This document shows, piece by piece, positions 8,580 through 17,462 of a stretch of DNA of 64,000 nucleotides. The DNA lies in the NCBI RefSeq assembly GCF_004331485.1, contig NZ_SJKD01000012.1:1-64000 (forward strand). Direction: 5' to 3'. The notes below the pieces were generated by a model that made no database searches, had not been told where the DNA came from, and saw only the letters and a program-made list of their open reading frames with translations. Within the stretch, counting starts at the first letter, position 1. Every line of letters begins with the position of its first letter. This DNA comes from Kribbella capetownensis (GTDB lineage Bacteria; Actinomycetota; Actinomycetes; Propionibacteriales; Kribbellaceae). Both the position numbers and the translations under genes were made by a program.

Positions 8580-10106
8580 TTAACCGGCCCCTGGCGTGGG
8601 CTCACTGTCCGTGACCGGATATCGACGGGGAGTGAAGACCAGGGGTCCGGCCGGGCGGGGCACGGTGCGGGTCTGGGACGACCCGATCAGTAACAGGCAG
8701 CGCATGTCAACCTGCCCGGGGTCCAGTTCGGCCAGCGTTGTCACGGTGATCGACTCCCCGGTACCACCCACATCCCGGCCGATCACGACGGTCGTGTTGG
8801 GCGAACGGTGTTCGAGCAGCAGGTCGCGGGTGGCGCCGACCTGCCAGGTCCGGGACTTCGACGCCGGGTTGTAGATCGCGATCACCAGGTCAGCCGCGGC
8901 GGCCGCGGTCAGCCGGCCGGCGATCACGTCCCACGGCTTCAACCGGTCCGACAGCGACAGCACGCAGAAGTCGTGCCCGAGCGGCGCGCCGACCCGGCTC
9001 GCGACGGCCTGCGCCGCGGTCATCCCGGGCAGCACGCGTACGGCGATATCGGCGTACTCCGGCTCGGACGCGACCTCGGTGACCGCACTGGCCATGGCGA
9101 ACACGCCGGGATCGCCGGACGAGACCACAACCACCTTCGAGCCCTTGCGAGCCAGATCGAGGGCGAACGCGGCCCGCTCGGACTCGACCCGGTTGTCCGA
9201 CCCATGCTTGCGCTGCCGAGCGCGGTCCGGCAGCCGGTCGACGTACGGGCCGTAGCCGATCAGGTCGTCGGCACTCGCGATCGCCGCCCGGACCTCGGGC
9301 GTCATCCACTCCGGTCCAGCCGGACCCAGCCCGACCACGGTGACCTCGCCGTCCGTGGCGGTCTTGGGCGCCGGTGCGGTGAAGGTTGTGTTGATCGGAC
9401 TGGGGAGCAGCGCGAGCGAGAAGTACGGCACGCTCCCGGGATCGACCTCGCCCAGGGGTGCCGTGCGTTGCGCGTCCGTCGTCGCGCGCTCGACGTACCA
9501 GGCCTCGTCGGCCCGCCCGGCCAGCTCGAACGCCTCCCGGACGTTCTCGAACGTGCGCCCGAGCTTCATCACCGCGGCCGCATCCGTGTTCCGGAGCCGA
9601 TCCGCGAGTACGTCGGGCGGCAGCGTGCCCGGCAGCACGGTGAGGATCTCGTCCCGCTCGCACAACGGTCGCCCGAGCACGGCGGCCGCCGCGCTCACCG
9701 ATGTCACGCCGGGGACCACCTCGCACGGATACCGGTCGGCCAGCCGCTTGTGCATGTGCATATAGGACCCGTAGAACAACGGATCGCCTTCGGCCAGTAC
9801 GACGACGTCCCGGCCGGCGTCGAGATGCGCGGCCAGCCGGGCGGCGCAGTCGGCGTAGAAGTCATCCATCGCACCCTGGTAGCCACCGGGGTGATCGGTC
9901 GTCTCGGTGGTCAGCGGGTAGACGAGGTGCTCCTCGAGCTGGCCATCCCGCAAGTACGGCGCTGCGACCGAGCGGGCGATGCTCCGGCCGTGCCGCGCGC
10001 TGTGGAACGCGATCACGTCCGCGGCACCGATCAGCCGGGCTGCCTTGACCGTGACCAGTTCGGGGTCGCCCGGGCCGAGCCCGACGCCCCACAATCTGCC
10101 GGTCAC
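8580..10106 (-). CDS. cobIJ: Fused CobI-CobJ precorrin methyltransferase
   Basis: 508-residue fusion of two SAM-dependent tetrapyrrole methylases acting in aerobic cobalamin synthesis. Residues about 1-235 are precorrin-2 C20-methyltransferase (GVGLGPGDPELVTVKAARL, AEGDPLFYGSYMHMH). Residues about 255-508 are precorrin-3B C17-methyltransferase (VVGLGPAGPEWMTPE, SSGDPGVFAMAS, AIYNPASKSR). The GTG start at 10106 overlaps the cobH stop (GTGA). Such CobIJ fusions are common in actinobacteria. The gene is the last in the MFS-cobG-cobH-cobIJ run. Confidence 0.95.
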   Translation of the reverse strand: MTGRLWGVGLGPGDPELVTVKAARLIGAADVIAFHSARHGRSIARSVAAPYLRDGQLEEHLVYPLTTETTDHPGGYQGAMDDFYADCAARLAAHLDAGRDVVVLAEGDPLFYGSYMHMHKRLADRYPCEVVPGVTSVSAAAAVLGRPLCERDEILTVLPGTLPPDVLADRLRNTDAAAVMKLGRTFENVREAFELAGRADEAWYVERATTDAQRTAPLGEVDPGSVPYFSLALLPSPINTTFTAPAPKTATDGEVTVVGLGPAGPEWMTPEVRAAIASADDLIGYGPYVDRLPDRARQRKHGSDNRVESERAAFALDLARKGSKVVVVSSGDPGVFAMASAVTEVASEPEYADIAVRVLPGMTAAQAVASRVGAPLGHDFCVLSLSDRLKPWDVIAGRLTAAAAADLVIAIYNPASKSRTWQVGATRDLLLEHRSPNTTVVIGRDVGGTGESITVTTLAELDPGQVDMRCLLLIGSSQTRTVPRPAGPLVFTPRRYPVTDSEPTPGAG

Positions 10107-10738
10107 TCTTCCTCGCTTGCGATGGCGTTGACAGCGGCTGCGGTGATCGCGCTTCCGCCTCGGCGGCCGCGGACGACGAGGTACTCCAGGCCGAGATCGT
10201 TCGCCGCCAGTGCGTCCTTGGATTCGGCGGCGCCGATGAAACCGACGGGGATGCCGAGGATCGCGGCCGGTCGGGGCGCGCCGTCCTCGAGCAGCTCGAG
10301 CAGTCGGAAGAGTGCGGTCGGCGCGTTGCCGATGGCAACGACCGAGCCGGCCAGGTGGTCGTGCCATAGATCAACGGCCGCGGCGCTGCGGGTGGTCTGC
10401 AGTTGCTGGGCCAGCTCCGGGACACCCGGCTCGCGCAGTGTGCAGATGACCTGGTTGTCCGCGGGCAAGCGCCGCCGGGTGATACCGGCGGCCACCATCT
10501 GCGCGTCGCACAGGATCGGTGCGCCGTTCTGGAGTGCGGTCCGGGCGTTCTTGACCACGCTCGGCGACCAGGCCAGGTCGGCGACAAGGTCGGTCATCCC
10601 GCAGGCGTGGATCATCCGGACCGCGACCTGCGCCACGTCGGCCGGGAGGTCGCCGAGCGCGGCTTCCGCCCGGATCGTCGCGAACGACCGCCGGTAGATC
10701 TCCGCGCCGTCGCGCACGTACTCGAACCCGCTCACCAC
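10103..10738 (-). CDS. cobH: Precorrin-8X methylmutase
   Basis: 211 residues. CobH/CbiC moves a methyl group from C11 to C12 to make hydrogenobyrinate. The catalytic His lies in RMIHACGM, and GAPILCDAQMVAAGITR and the PIGFIGA-like VGFIGAAESKDAL block are family signatures. Two consecutive GTG codons (10738, 10735) can start it; the second overlaps the cobG stop. It is flanked by cobG and cobIJ in the same orientation with overlaps, so translation is coupled. Confidence 0.95.
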   Translation of the reverse strand: MVSGFEYVRDGAEIYRRSFATIRAEAALGDLPADVAQVAVRMIHACGMTDLVADLAWSPSVVKNARTALQNGAPILCDAQMVAAGITRRRLPADNQVICTLREPGVPELAQQLQTTRSAAAVDLWHDHLAGSVVAIGNAPTALFRLLELLEDGAPRPAAILGIPVGFIGAAESKDALAANDLGLEYLVVRGRRGGSAITAAAVNAIASEEE

Positions 10739-11847
10739 GTCCCCATCCGCTCACCGTCGATCACATATCCGTTGCCCACGGCAAGTACGTCGACGAACTC
10801 GCCGGCCGGCTTGCCACAGCGCCGTTCACAGCCGGACCAGTGGATCGGCCGCTCGTGCCGCGGCAGCCGCGGCGTCACCCGCCGCGCGTCGGCCCGCACA
10901 TCCGCCAGCGCCTTCGCGCATCCCGGCTGCCCCGCACACGCTGTCACACCGTTCCACGCCGAGTCGGGATCTGTGACCAACCCAACCCGCTCCAGCTCTT
11001 CACCACTCACGCCCTGCACTACAACCGACCGCCAAGGCGTCACCCGGATCACACCGGCGCCACCCCGCGCCGCGGCCGCGACACCGGCCGCCTGTTCCTG
11101 GTTGAGACTTCCCAGCGGCACTGTGACCACCAGCCCCGACCCGTGCTGCCCGGCCTGCACCACCGAGCTGGTGCTCGGCAGCTCTTCCGCAGCGTGCAAC
11201 CCCAAGCGGTCGAGGATCCGCTCCTCACCACGCTCGAGCTCCGTGATCCGCCACTCCTGCCCCTCACGCTCCTCCAGGAACGCCTCAGCCGCAGCGACCA
11301 TCACCTCGGCCACCTCACCCCAGCCCACCCGCACCCCGCGAGTGCCAAGCCTCAACAGCCCGTCACGCTCATCTACTGCCCGGACCAACACGTCCGCCCG
11401 CACCCCGGCCAGATCCCCGCGCCCGTCATCCAGCGCGAACAGGAACCGCCGCGGCAGCTCAGCCAACCCAGGCCGAGCACACAGATCCCGGTCCACCGCA
11501 GCCGCGACTGGTAGTACGTCGTACCGGCTGTCCTGGTCCAGACCGGAGAGCGGCGACGCCAGGATGTTCCGCACCCTCTCGTGGGGCAGCGACGGCAACA
11601 GTCCGGCCTCGAACAACCGCTGCGACAGCTCAACCGGCGCATCCGGCGCCAGTCCGCGGATCTGCACGTTCGCCCGCGACGTCAGCTCGAGTCGCCCGTC
11701 TCCGAGTTCTGCAGCGGCCGTCCGCAGTACGTCGAACTGGTCGGCACGAACCACGCCACCCGGCAGGCGGACGCGCGCAAGGCCTCCGTCGGCCGCCTGG
11801 TGCACCGTCAGCACACCCGGGCACCGATCCGTCTGAGTCCTCGACAC
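10732..11847 (-). CDS. cobG: Precorrin-3B synthase
   Basis: 371 residues, sulfite/nitrite-reductase-like fold. CobG is the oxygen-dependent enzyme that prepares ring contraction in the aerobic cobalamin route. The cluster ligands are visible as two paired cysteine motifs, CAGQPGC and GCERRCGKP. Presence of cobG with cobF indicates the aerobic (late cobalt insertion) pathway. It starts 10 bases after the MFS gene on the same strand and ends overlapping cobH. Confidence 0.92.
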   Translation of the reverse strand: MSRTQTDRCPGVLTVHQAADGGLARVRLPGGVVRADQFDVLRTAAAELGDGRLELTSRANVQIRGLAPDAPVELSQRLFEAGLLPSLPHERVRNILASPLSGLDQDSRYDVLPVAAAVDRDLCARPGLAELPRRFLFALDDGRGDLAGVRADVLVRAVDERDGLLRLGTRGVRVGWGEVAEVMVAAAEAFLEEREGQEWRITELERGEERILDRLGLHAAEELPSTSSVVQAGQHGSGLVVTVPLGSLNQEQAAGVAAAARGGAGVIRVTPWRSVVVQGVSGEELERVGLVTDPDSAWNGVTACAGQPGCAKALADVRADARRVTPRLPRHERPIHWSGCERRCGKPAGEFVDVLAVGNGYVIDGERMGTW

Positions 11848-11857
11848 AACCGCGATG

Positions 11858-13021
11858 CTACGTCCCCGCCTCCTGTGCTCTGGACCACAGCAGCACTCCG
11901 GCGGTCAGCGCCGCGCACACCCCACCCGCGACCATGACAGTCGACACCGACCAGCCGTCCACCACCAGACCGCCCAGCAGTGCCCCGGTCGACAGCACCG
12001 CCTGGAACGAGCCGGTGAACAGCACAGTCGCCGCCTCCCGCGACGCCGGCGCGGCCTTGGCGAACATGCTCATCGAGCAGACCGGCACACCGCCGTACCC
12101 GATGCCCCACACGATCAGCAGCGCCAAGGCTCCCGCCGTACTGCGGCCCAGGACGGGCAACAGAAGGGTTGCAGTGGCGATGCAGGCGGCGGATCCGGCG
12201 AAGGTGAGGTGGACGCTGCGTGCGACCGCCGTAGCCGCGATGAGATTGCCGACCATGCCGGCGGCGCCGTACACCAGCAGGAACACACCGATCAGCTCCG
12301 GTCGCACGACCTCGCGGAGGAAGGGCGTCACGTAGGTGTAGGTGGCGAAGTGCGCCGTCACGAGCATGCAGGTGACGACGATCGCGCGCTTGCTGCGGCG
12401 GAGCGCATCCCGGAGTACGACGAGCCTGGTCACCTGCAGCGGCGGCAGCGGCGGCACGGTGAGATAGAGAGCGGTCAGCGCCACCAGCGATAGCCCCCCG
12501 AGTACGGCGAACGACGTACGCCAGCCGGCGAGCTCACCCAAGACGGTGCCTGCTGGTACGCCGAGCACCGAGCCGAAGGGCACCGCGGAGAAGATGACTG
12601 CGGTTGCGCGGACAGTCCACCGTTCGGGGACGAGCCGCGCGGCCAGTCCGGCGCCGATCGACCAGAAGCCGCCGACGGTCAAGCCGACGAGGAACCGGGC
12701 CAGCAGTTCGATCCAGTAGACCGGCGCGGCAGCCGCGAGGAGTCCGGCGACCGCGAGCAGCACCATGAGGGCGCACAGCATCAGCCGCCGGTCCAGCCGG
12801 GCGGTGGCGACCGTGATCACCGGCGCTGCGACGCCCGCCACGAGTCCGGGCATGGTCATCAGCCAGCCGGTGCGTCCGGGCGTGAGTGAGAAGGTGGTCC
12901 CGATCGGGGTGAGCAGTCCGATCGGCAGGATCTCGGTGGTGGTGATGGTGAAAATCCCCAACGTCACCGCAATGACCCCGAACCAGCGAACGGTCGGCGT
13001 CGGCGTTGTCACGACAGTCAT
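11858..13021 (-). CDS. MFS transporter (DHA1 type)
   Basis: 387 residues and about 12 membrane segments. TEILPIGLLTPIG in the first helix is typical of the DHA1 drug/arabinose efflux group (AraJ/Cmx-like). The ATG at 13021 is preferred over an upstream start because the first helix follows closely. It lies only 10 bases upstream of cobG on the same strand, so it may be co-transcribed with the cob genes. It is divergent from the MarR gene and shares a 188-base intergenic region with a palindromic operator. Substrate unknown. Confidence 0.85.
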   Translation of the reverse strand: MTVVTTPTPTVRWFGVIAVTLGIFTITTTEILPIGLLTPIGTTFSLTPGRTGWLMTMPGLVAGVAAPVITVATARLDRRLMLCALMVLLAVAGLLAAAAPVYWIELLARFLVGLTVGGFWSIGAGLAARLVPERWTVRATAVIFSAVPFGSVLGVPAGTVLGELAGWRTSFAVLGGLSLVALTALYLTVPPLPPLQVTRLVVLRDALRRSKRAIVVTCMLVTAHFATYTYVTPFLREVVRPELIGVFLLVYGAAGMVGNLIAATAVARSVHLTFAGSAACIATATLLLPVLGRSTAGALALLIVWGIGYGGVPVCSMSMFAKAAPASREAATVLFTGSFQAVLSTGALLGGLVVDGWSVSTVMVAGGVCAALTAGVLLWSRAQEAGT

Positions 13022-13167
13022 GCCAACCAGCCAACCGTCCGCGAACCCCCCACACTGGCGACTTCCCGACACCGCCCTGCACGTCGCATTCCCGCTATCA
13101 AGCAAACTGTCGGAGGCCGGTGGCAGGGTCTGCACGCGGTTGGGGCGACGGGGGATGATTCGGCGCG

Positions 13168-13191
13168 AGATGATCTGGCAGTAGATGATCT
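13168..13191. promoter_or_regulatory. 24-bp palindromic operator, copy 1 (probable MarR site)
   Basis: Arms AGATGATCT (13168-13176) and AGATGATCT (13183-13191), spaced by 6 bases; with flanks the pattern CGCGAGAT...ATCTCGCG (13164-13195) is almost perfectly inverted. It lies 19 bases before the MarR start and matches copy 2 at 15 of 24 positions including both ends. Position at the promoter fits autorepression by the MarR protein. Confidence 0.65.
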
Positions 13192-13209
13192 CGCGTTACT
13201 CTGGAGGTT

Positions 13210-13692
13210 ATGGCGAAGACTCCAGTCCGCACGGTTCCCGACCTCACCGGCTACCTCACGCATGCCGGCCATGTGCTCGAGACGCAGTTGTCCGCTGCGC
13301 TGGCGGAGATCGGACTGACGGTGCGCATGCAGTGCGTACTGCGGCATGCCTTGGAGGAGGAGCGCACCCAGATCCAGATCGCCGAACTGGCGTACATGGA
13401 CAAGACCACGATGGTCGTCACCGTCGACGCGCTCGAAGAGGCCGGGTACGCCGAGCGCAAGCCCTCCGCCACCGACCGCCGCGCCCGCATCATCGCCGTC
13501 ACGCCGGCCGGCGCCAAGATCGCCGCGGAGGGTCAGCGCATCGTCGACCGGGTCCACGCCGAGGTCCTCGACGCCCTCACCGCCAGCGAACGCAAGCCGT
13601 TCGTCGACGCCCTCGTCGACCTGGTGGACGGCCACCTCTCGGTCCCGGTCGAAGCCGTTTCCGTCCGCCGCGCCCGGCAACGCGCGAGGTAA
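13210..13692 (+). CDS. MarR family transcriptional regulator
   Basis: 160 residues, winged-helix repressor. The HTH and wing are visible in QIQIAELAYMDKTTMVVTVDALEEAGYAERKPSATDRRARIIAVTPAG, with the DRRAR wing signature. GGAGG precedes the ATG. It stands between two MFS exporters and probably senses a small toxic molecule and controls one or both (inference). A matching palindrome occurs in its own promoter and in that of the downstream MFS gene. Confidence 0.92.
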   Translation: MAKTPVRTVPDLTGYLTHAGHVLETQLSAALAEIGLTVRMQCVLRHALEEERTQIQIAELAYMDKTTMVVTVDALEEAGYAERKPSATDRRARIIAVTPAGAKIAAEGQRIVDRVHAEVLDALTASERKPFVDALVDLVDGHLSVPVEAVSVRRARQRAR

Positions 13693-13701
13693 TCCACAAA
13701 A

Positions 13702-13725
13702 AGATCGTCTAGTACGGAACGATCT
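13702..13725. promoter_or_regulatory. 24-bp palindromic operator, copy 2 (probable MarR site)
   Basis: AGATCGT (13702-13708) and ACGATCT (13719-13725) form a perfect 7-bp inverted repeat with a 10-base spacer, 47 bases upstream of the MFS start. Length and end sequences (AGAT...GATCT) equal those of copy 1 before the MarR gene. This links the MarR protein to the exporter. Confidence 0.65.
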
Positions 13726-13772
13726 GCTACCGTCGTACTTGTTCTGCTTCGAGCTGGGCAAGGAGATGGGTG

Positions 13773-15203
13773 ATGGCAGTGGAAACGGCGGTTCAGGCGG
13801 GGCGTTCGGTGGCGGCCGGGCGGACGAAAGCCCTGCTGGTGTTGTGCGTCATGCAGTTGATGATCATCCTCGACGGGACCGTGGTGACGGTCGCGTTGCC
13901 GACGATCCAGGGTGATCTGGGGTTCTCACAGGCCGGCCTCGCCTGGGTGATGAACTCGTACCTGATCGCCTTCGCGGGCTTGCTCCTGCTGGCCGGACGG
14001 ATCGGGGACCTGATCGGAAGCAAGCGGGTCTTCCTGGCCGGGCTCGGGTTGTTCACGGCCGCGTCGTTGCTGTGCGGTACGGCGGGCAGCTCCGAAGTAC
14101 TGATCGCAGGGCGTTTCCTGCAGGGAGTCGGCGGGGCACTCGCCTCGGCCGTGATTCTCGGGATGATTGTCGGCCTCTACCCGGCCCCTGGCGAGCAAGC
14201 CCGCGCGATGGGTGTCTACAGCTTCACGTCGGCCAGTGGTGCGTCGATCGGTCTGATCCTGGGCGGCGTCATCACCCAGACTGTCGGCTGGCACTGGTCC
14301 TTCCTCATCAACGTGCCGATCGGTCTCGTCTCGCTCGCGTTCGCCGTCCGGCTCCTGCAAGCAGACAAGGGCCTCGGCCTCACCAAGGGAGCCGACGTAC
14401 TCGGCGCGGTCTTGGTCACCGCGGGTCTCTCGCTCGCCGTCTACACGATCGTCCAGACCGCCGAGCCGCGCGCGGAGCTCACGCGCACGCTTGTCCTGGC
14501 TGCCGCGGCGGTCCTGCTCCTGGCCGCGTTCGTACTCCGCCAGGCCCGCAGCATGAACCCGCTGCTCTCACTGCACATCTTCCGCAAGCGCCAGACAACG
14601 GTCGCGAACGTCGTGGTCGTCCTGCTGTTCGCGGCCGGCTTCGGCTTCCAGTTCACCACTGCGCTCTACGTGCAGCGGGTGCTGGGCTACGACTCGCTCA
14701 CCACCGGCCTGGCCTTCCTCCCGGCGCCGATCATGAACGCGCTGATGTCACTGTCCATCGCGCCACGCCTGACCGTCCGCTTCGGCCCACGCACCATGCT
14801 GATCGCCGGGCTGGCAGCCTTCCTGGCCGCACTGCTCTGGATCAGCCAAGCACCGGTCGATGGCTCGTACGTCGTCAACGTCGCGCCCGTCCTCGCGGTG
14901 ATGGGAGCCGGCATCGGCCTGGCCATCCCGGCAGCGATCATGCTCGCGATGTCGGGCGCCGACGCGGGCGATGCCGGACTGGCTTCGGGGCTGAACAACA
15001 CCGCGCAGCAGGCCGGTGCCGCAGTGGGGACCGCCGTACTGGCGACTCTGGCCGCGTCCACCACGACCAGCAGGATGGCTGACGGTGCGAGCGACGCACT
15101 GGCACTCCGGGACGGCTACGGAGTCGCTTGGCTCGCCGCGGCAGCGTTCGTCCTCGGTGCGCTCGTGCTGTCGACCACTCTGCTGAGGGCTCCGCGGAAC
15201 TGA
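13773..15203 (+). CDS. MFS transporter, DHA2 (EmrB/QacA type)
   Basis: 476 residues, about 14 membrane segments, the DHA2 size. The first helix has the typical LDGTVVTVALPTIQGDL and WVMNSYLIAFAGLLLLAGRIGDLIG. Drug:proton antiporters of this group export cationic and hydrophobic compounds or metabolites. ATG 13773 is chosen because AAGGAG lies seven bases before it; a GTG at 13770 is also possible. The MarR gene directly upstream and its operator copy suggest inducible efflux. Confidence 0.92.
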   Translation: MAVETAVQAGRSVAAGRTKALLVLCVMQLMIILDGTVVTVALPTIQGDLGFSQAGLAWVMNSYLIAFAGLLLLAGRIGDLIGSKRVFLAGLGLFTAASLLCGTAGSSEVLIAGRFLQGVGGALASAVILGMIVGLYPAPGEQARAMGVYSFTSASGASIGLILGGVITQTVGWHWSFLINVPIGLVSLAFAVRLLQADKGLGLTKGADVLGAVLVTAGLSLAVYTIVQTAEPRAELTRTLVLAAAAVLLLAAFVLRQARSMNPLLSLHIFRKRQTTVANVVVVLLFAAGFGFQFTTALYVQRVLGYDSLTTGLAFLPAPIMNALMSLSIAPRLTVRFGPRTMLIAGLAAFLAALLWISQAPVDGSYVVNVAPVLAVMGAGIGLAIPAAIMLAMSGADAGDAGLASGLNNTAQQAGAAVGTAVLATLAASTTTSRMADGASDALALRDGYGVAWLAAAAFVLGALVLSTTLLRAPRN

Positions 15204-15224
15204 CCGGCCGCTACTGTGTCGGCC

Positions 15225-15836
15225 GTGAGTAAGACGAGGAACCCGGACCGGCTGGTCCTGTTCACCGACGCGGTCGTCGCCATCGCCATCACCCTGCTGA
15301 TCCTGCCGCTGGTCGAGGTGGTCACCGAGTCCAAGGCGGACGGGCTGGACGCACCCGAGGTGATCACCGAGCACTGGCCTCAGCTGTTCTCGTTCCTGCT
15401 GAGCTTCGTGGTGATCGCGAACTTCTGGCTCGGCCATCATCGGGTGTTCGAACACGTCCGCGCGTACACCTCGGCGATGATGCGCCTGAACCTCGCCTGG
15501 TTGCTCACGATCGTGTTCCTGCCCTTCCCGACCGAGATCGTGGGCACCTACGAGAGCGACCGGTTCACCGCAGGGCTCTACACCGGGACGATCCTGGTGC
15601 TCAGCATCTGCCAGTCCGCGCTCACCTGGATGATCCACGACCATGCGGAGCTCGAGAACCCCGACAACCCGGTCGGCCCCCGGGAGCTCATCGGCTCCCT
15701 GGCGCTGACCGGGTTGACGCTGATCGCGTTCCTGCTCGCGGCTCTGGTCCCGGGGGTCAAGTTCTACGCGCTGCTCCTGCTGATCCTGTCCCCGGTGGTA
15801 CTGCGGGGCTGGGACCTGGTGCGCAAGGTCAGCTGA
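15225..15836 (+). CDS. TMEM175 family potassium channel-like protein
   Basis: About 203 residues and six membrane segments, the length of bacterial TMEM175 channels. The signature after the N-terminus is RLVLFTDAVVAIAITLLILPL, where F-T-D replaces the usual F-S-D. NFWLGHHRVFEHV and a second block of three helices follow. TACTGT at 15212-15217 lies seven bases before the GTG at 15225, the layout of a leaderless actinobacterial gene; GTG 15216 is an alternative start. The 3' end overlaps the convergent esterase by 8 bases. Confidence 0.82.
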   Translation: MSKTRNPDRLVLFTDAVVAIAITLLILPLVEVVTESKADGLDAPEVITEHWPQLFSFLLSFVVIANFWLGHHRVFEHVRAYTSAMMRLNLAWLLTIVFLPFPTEIVGTYESDRFTAGLYTGTILVLSICQSALTWMIHDHAELENPDNPVGPRELIGSLALTGLTLIAFLLAALVPGVKFYALLLLILSPVVLRGWDLVRKVS

Positions 15837-17406
15837 TCCCGGCCCAGAAACCGCAGTGGTGCTCGGTGCTGAGGTTCACCGGCCGGATGCCGGTCTGGTC
15901 CGTGGGAGCCAGTGAGAGCCCGGTGACGGTGCGACTCGTGGTGGGGGACCAGTGCGGCCGGTCGGGGCCGTTCGGGTTGCCGGTGCGGGCGAACGCCGTC
16001 CAGTAGTCGATCATCTGGTTCGACAGCCGCTGCTGGGGCTCCGGGAACGGGAAGTCGTAGTTGCCGAGGCCGAAGAGGTACGGCAACTCCGCGGCGTGGA
16101 TGGCGCCCAGTCCGTCGTCTGCGAGGGGCGAGTGCTTGTCCGCGAACTCGTACGCATAGACCGGCACGCTGCGAGCGGCCTGCTGATCGCTGGCGAGCTG
16201 AGTACAGGACCAGATCCGGTCCGTGGTGACGGCTGTCCAGGCTGCCGCGGCAGAGTCGTACCGGTTGAGCGGGTACTCACGCAGTACCTTCGCTGCCTGC
16301 CGTGCGCCGACCATGTTGGTCACCAGTTGCGGGTAGTTCTCGGCCGTGACGTCGCCGAAGGCAACCAACCACGCTGCGGCCTCGTCGTGGTTGTTGCCGG
16401 ACAGGACCGGCACGCGGTGGAACAGTCCGGCCTTCAGCGCCTTCGCGGGACTCAGTGGCATCGTCGCAGTACCGCCGTACCCGATCTGGGTGAACTGCAG
16501 TGTGTCCTCGAGCAGTACGTCGGACTTCGCGGCCTGGAGACAGGCGAGCATGGACTGGCCGGGCTTGCAGCCGAGTTTGTCCTTGTTGCCCTCGGCCCAT
16601 TCCTTGCCGTTGGCCTGGACCCTGCTCACCGGAATGAAGGGGGAGTCGGCCGCCTGGCCCGGGTACTGGCTGTTGTCGTCCCAGTTGAAGTTGCACGAAC
16701 CGCTCTGCATGATCGCCTTCGCGAACAGGCCCGTCGCGGTGGGCGAGGTGAGCTGCGCACACACGCTCATGCCGCCGGCGGACTCGCCGGCCACTGTGAC
16801 GTTGCGCGGGTCGCCACCGAAGGCTCGCGCGTTCCGCTGCACCCAGCGCAGTGCTGCCTGCTGGTCCTGAAGACCGTAGGTGCCGGAGCCCGGCAGACCC
16901 GGGTAGCCGAAGAACCCGAAGATGCCGAGGCGGTAGTTGATCGTCACCACGATCACATCGCCGCGGGCGGCCAGCCTGGACGCACCGTAGTTGTAGCCAG
17001 CGCCGGAGAAGAAGCCGCCGCCCGGAATCCACAGCAGCACGCCTCGCGGCTTGGCCGACTTGGCTGCCGGTGTGGTGACGTTCAGGTAGAGGCAGTCCTC
17101 GGCCGACGCGCCGTCGGGCACCTCCGGGTTGGCCTGCTGCGGACATGGGTTGCTGACCTTCGACTGCCGTACGCCGTCCCACGGCTTCGCGGGTTGCGGC
17201 GCCTTCCACCGCAACGGGCCGATCGGCGGAGCGGCGTACGGGATCCCGTTGTAGACCAGCGCATCCCCGACGGCCGTGCTCTGCACGAGCCCGCCATCAG
17301 TCCGTACGACGGTCGGATCCGCAGCCGCACTGGGCTGCGCGGCACTCACCAGAAGCGCGGCCGGAGCAAGTCCAGCCGCAAGTATCCCCACGAGTTTCTT
17401 CGTCAT
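15829..17406 (-). CDS. Secreted type-B carboxylesterase
   Basis: 525 residues with an N-terminal Sec signal (KKLVGILAAGLAPAALLVSAAQPSAAA). The alpha/beta hydrolase fold of the carboxylesterase/para-nitrobenzyl esterase family is clear: YNGIPYAAPPIGPLRW near the start, EDCLYLNV, the oxyanion region IPGGGFFSG, and the nucleophile S209 in GESAGG. It should hydrolyse ester substrates outside the cell. The ATG at 17406 is chosen over an upstream in-frame start because the signal peptide begins there. It is downstream of cobF on the same strand with a 56-base gap. Confidence 0.9.
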   Translation of the reverse strand: MTKKLVGILAAGLAPAALLVSAAQPSAAADPTVVRTDGGLVQSTAVGDALVYNGIPYAAPPIGPLRWKAPQPAKPWDGVRQSKVSNPCPQQANPEVPDGASAEDCLYLNVTTPAAKSAKPRGVLLWIPGGGFFSGAGYNYGASRLAARGDVIVVTINYRLGIFGFFGYPGLPGSGTYGLQDQQAALRWVQRNARAFGGDPRNVTVAGESAGGMSVCAQLTSPTATGLFAKAIMQSGSCNFNWDDNSQYPGQAADSPFIPVSRVQANGKEWAEGNKDKLGCKPGQSMLACLQAAKSDVLLEDTLQFTQIGYGGTATMPLSPAKALKAGLFHRVPVLSGNNHDEAAAWLVAFGDVTAENYPQLVTNMVGARQAAKVLREYPLNRYDSAAAAWTAVTTDRIWSCTQLASDQQAARSVPVYAYEFADKHSPLADDGLGAIHAAELPYLFGLGNYDFPFPEPQQRLSNQMIDYWTAFARTGNPNGPDRPHWSPTTSRTVTGLSLAPTDQTGIRPVNLSTEHHCGFWAGIS

Positions 17407-17462
17407 GCCGAGACCCTCGCGCGGATCGGTCGTCAGGCGCCTCGCCCCGACGGCCAAACCAC

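Noticed and set aside
13022..13209. Possible cobalamin riboswitch upstream of the MFS-cob run
   Set aside because: GGTG/GGGAA-like pieces are present but no B12 box or conserved core order could be traced; a covariance-model search would settle it.
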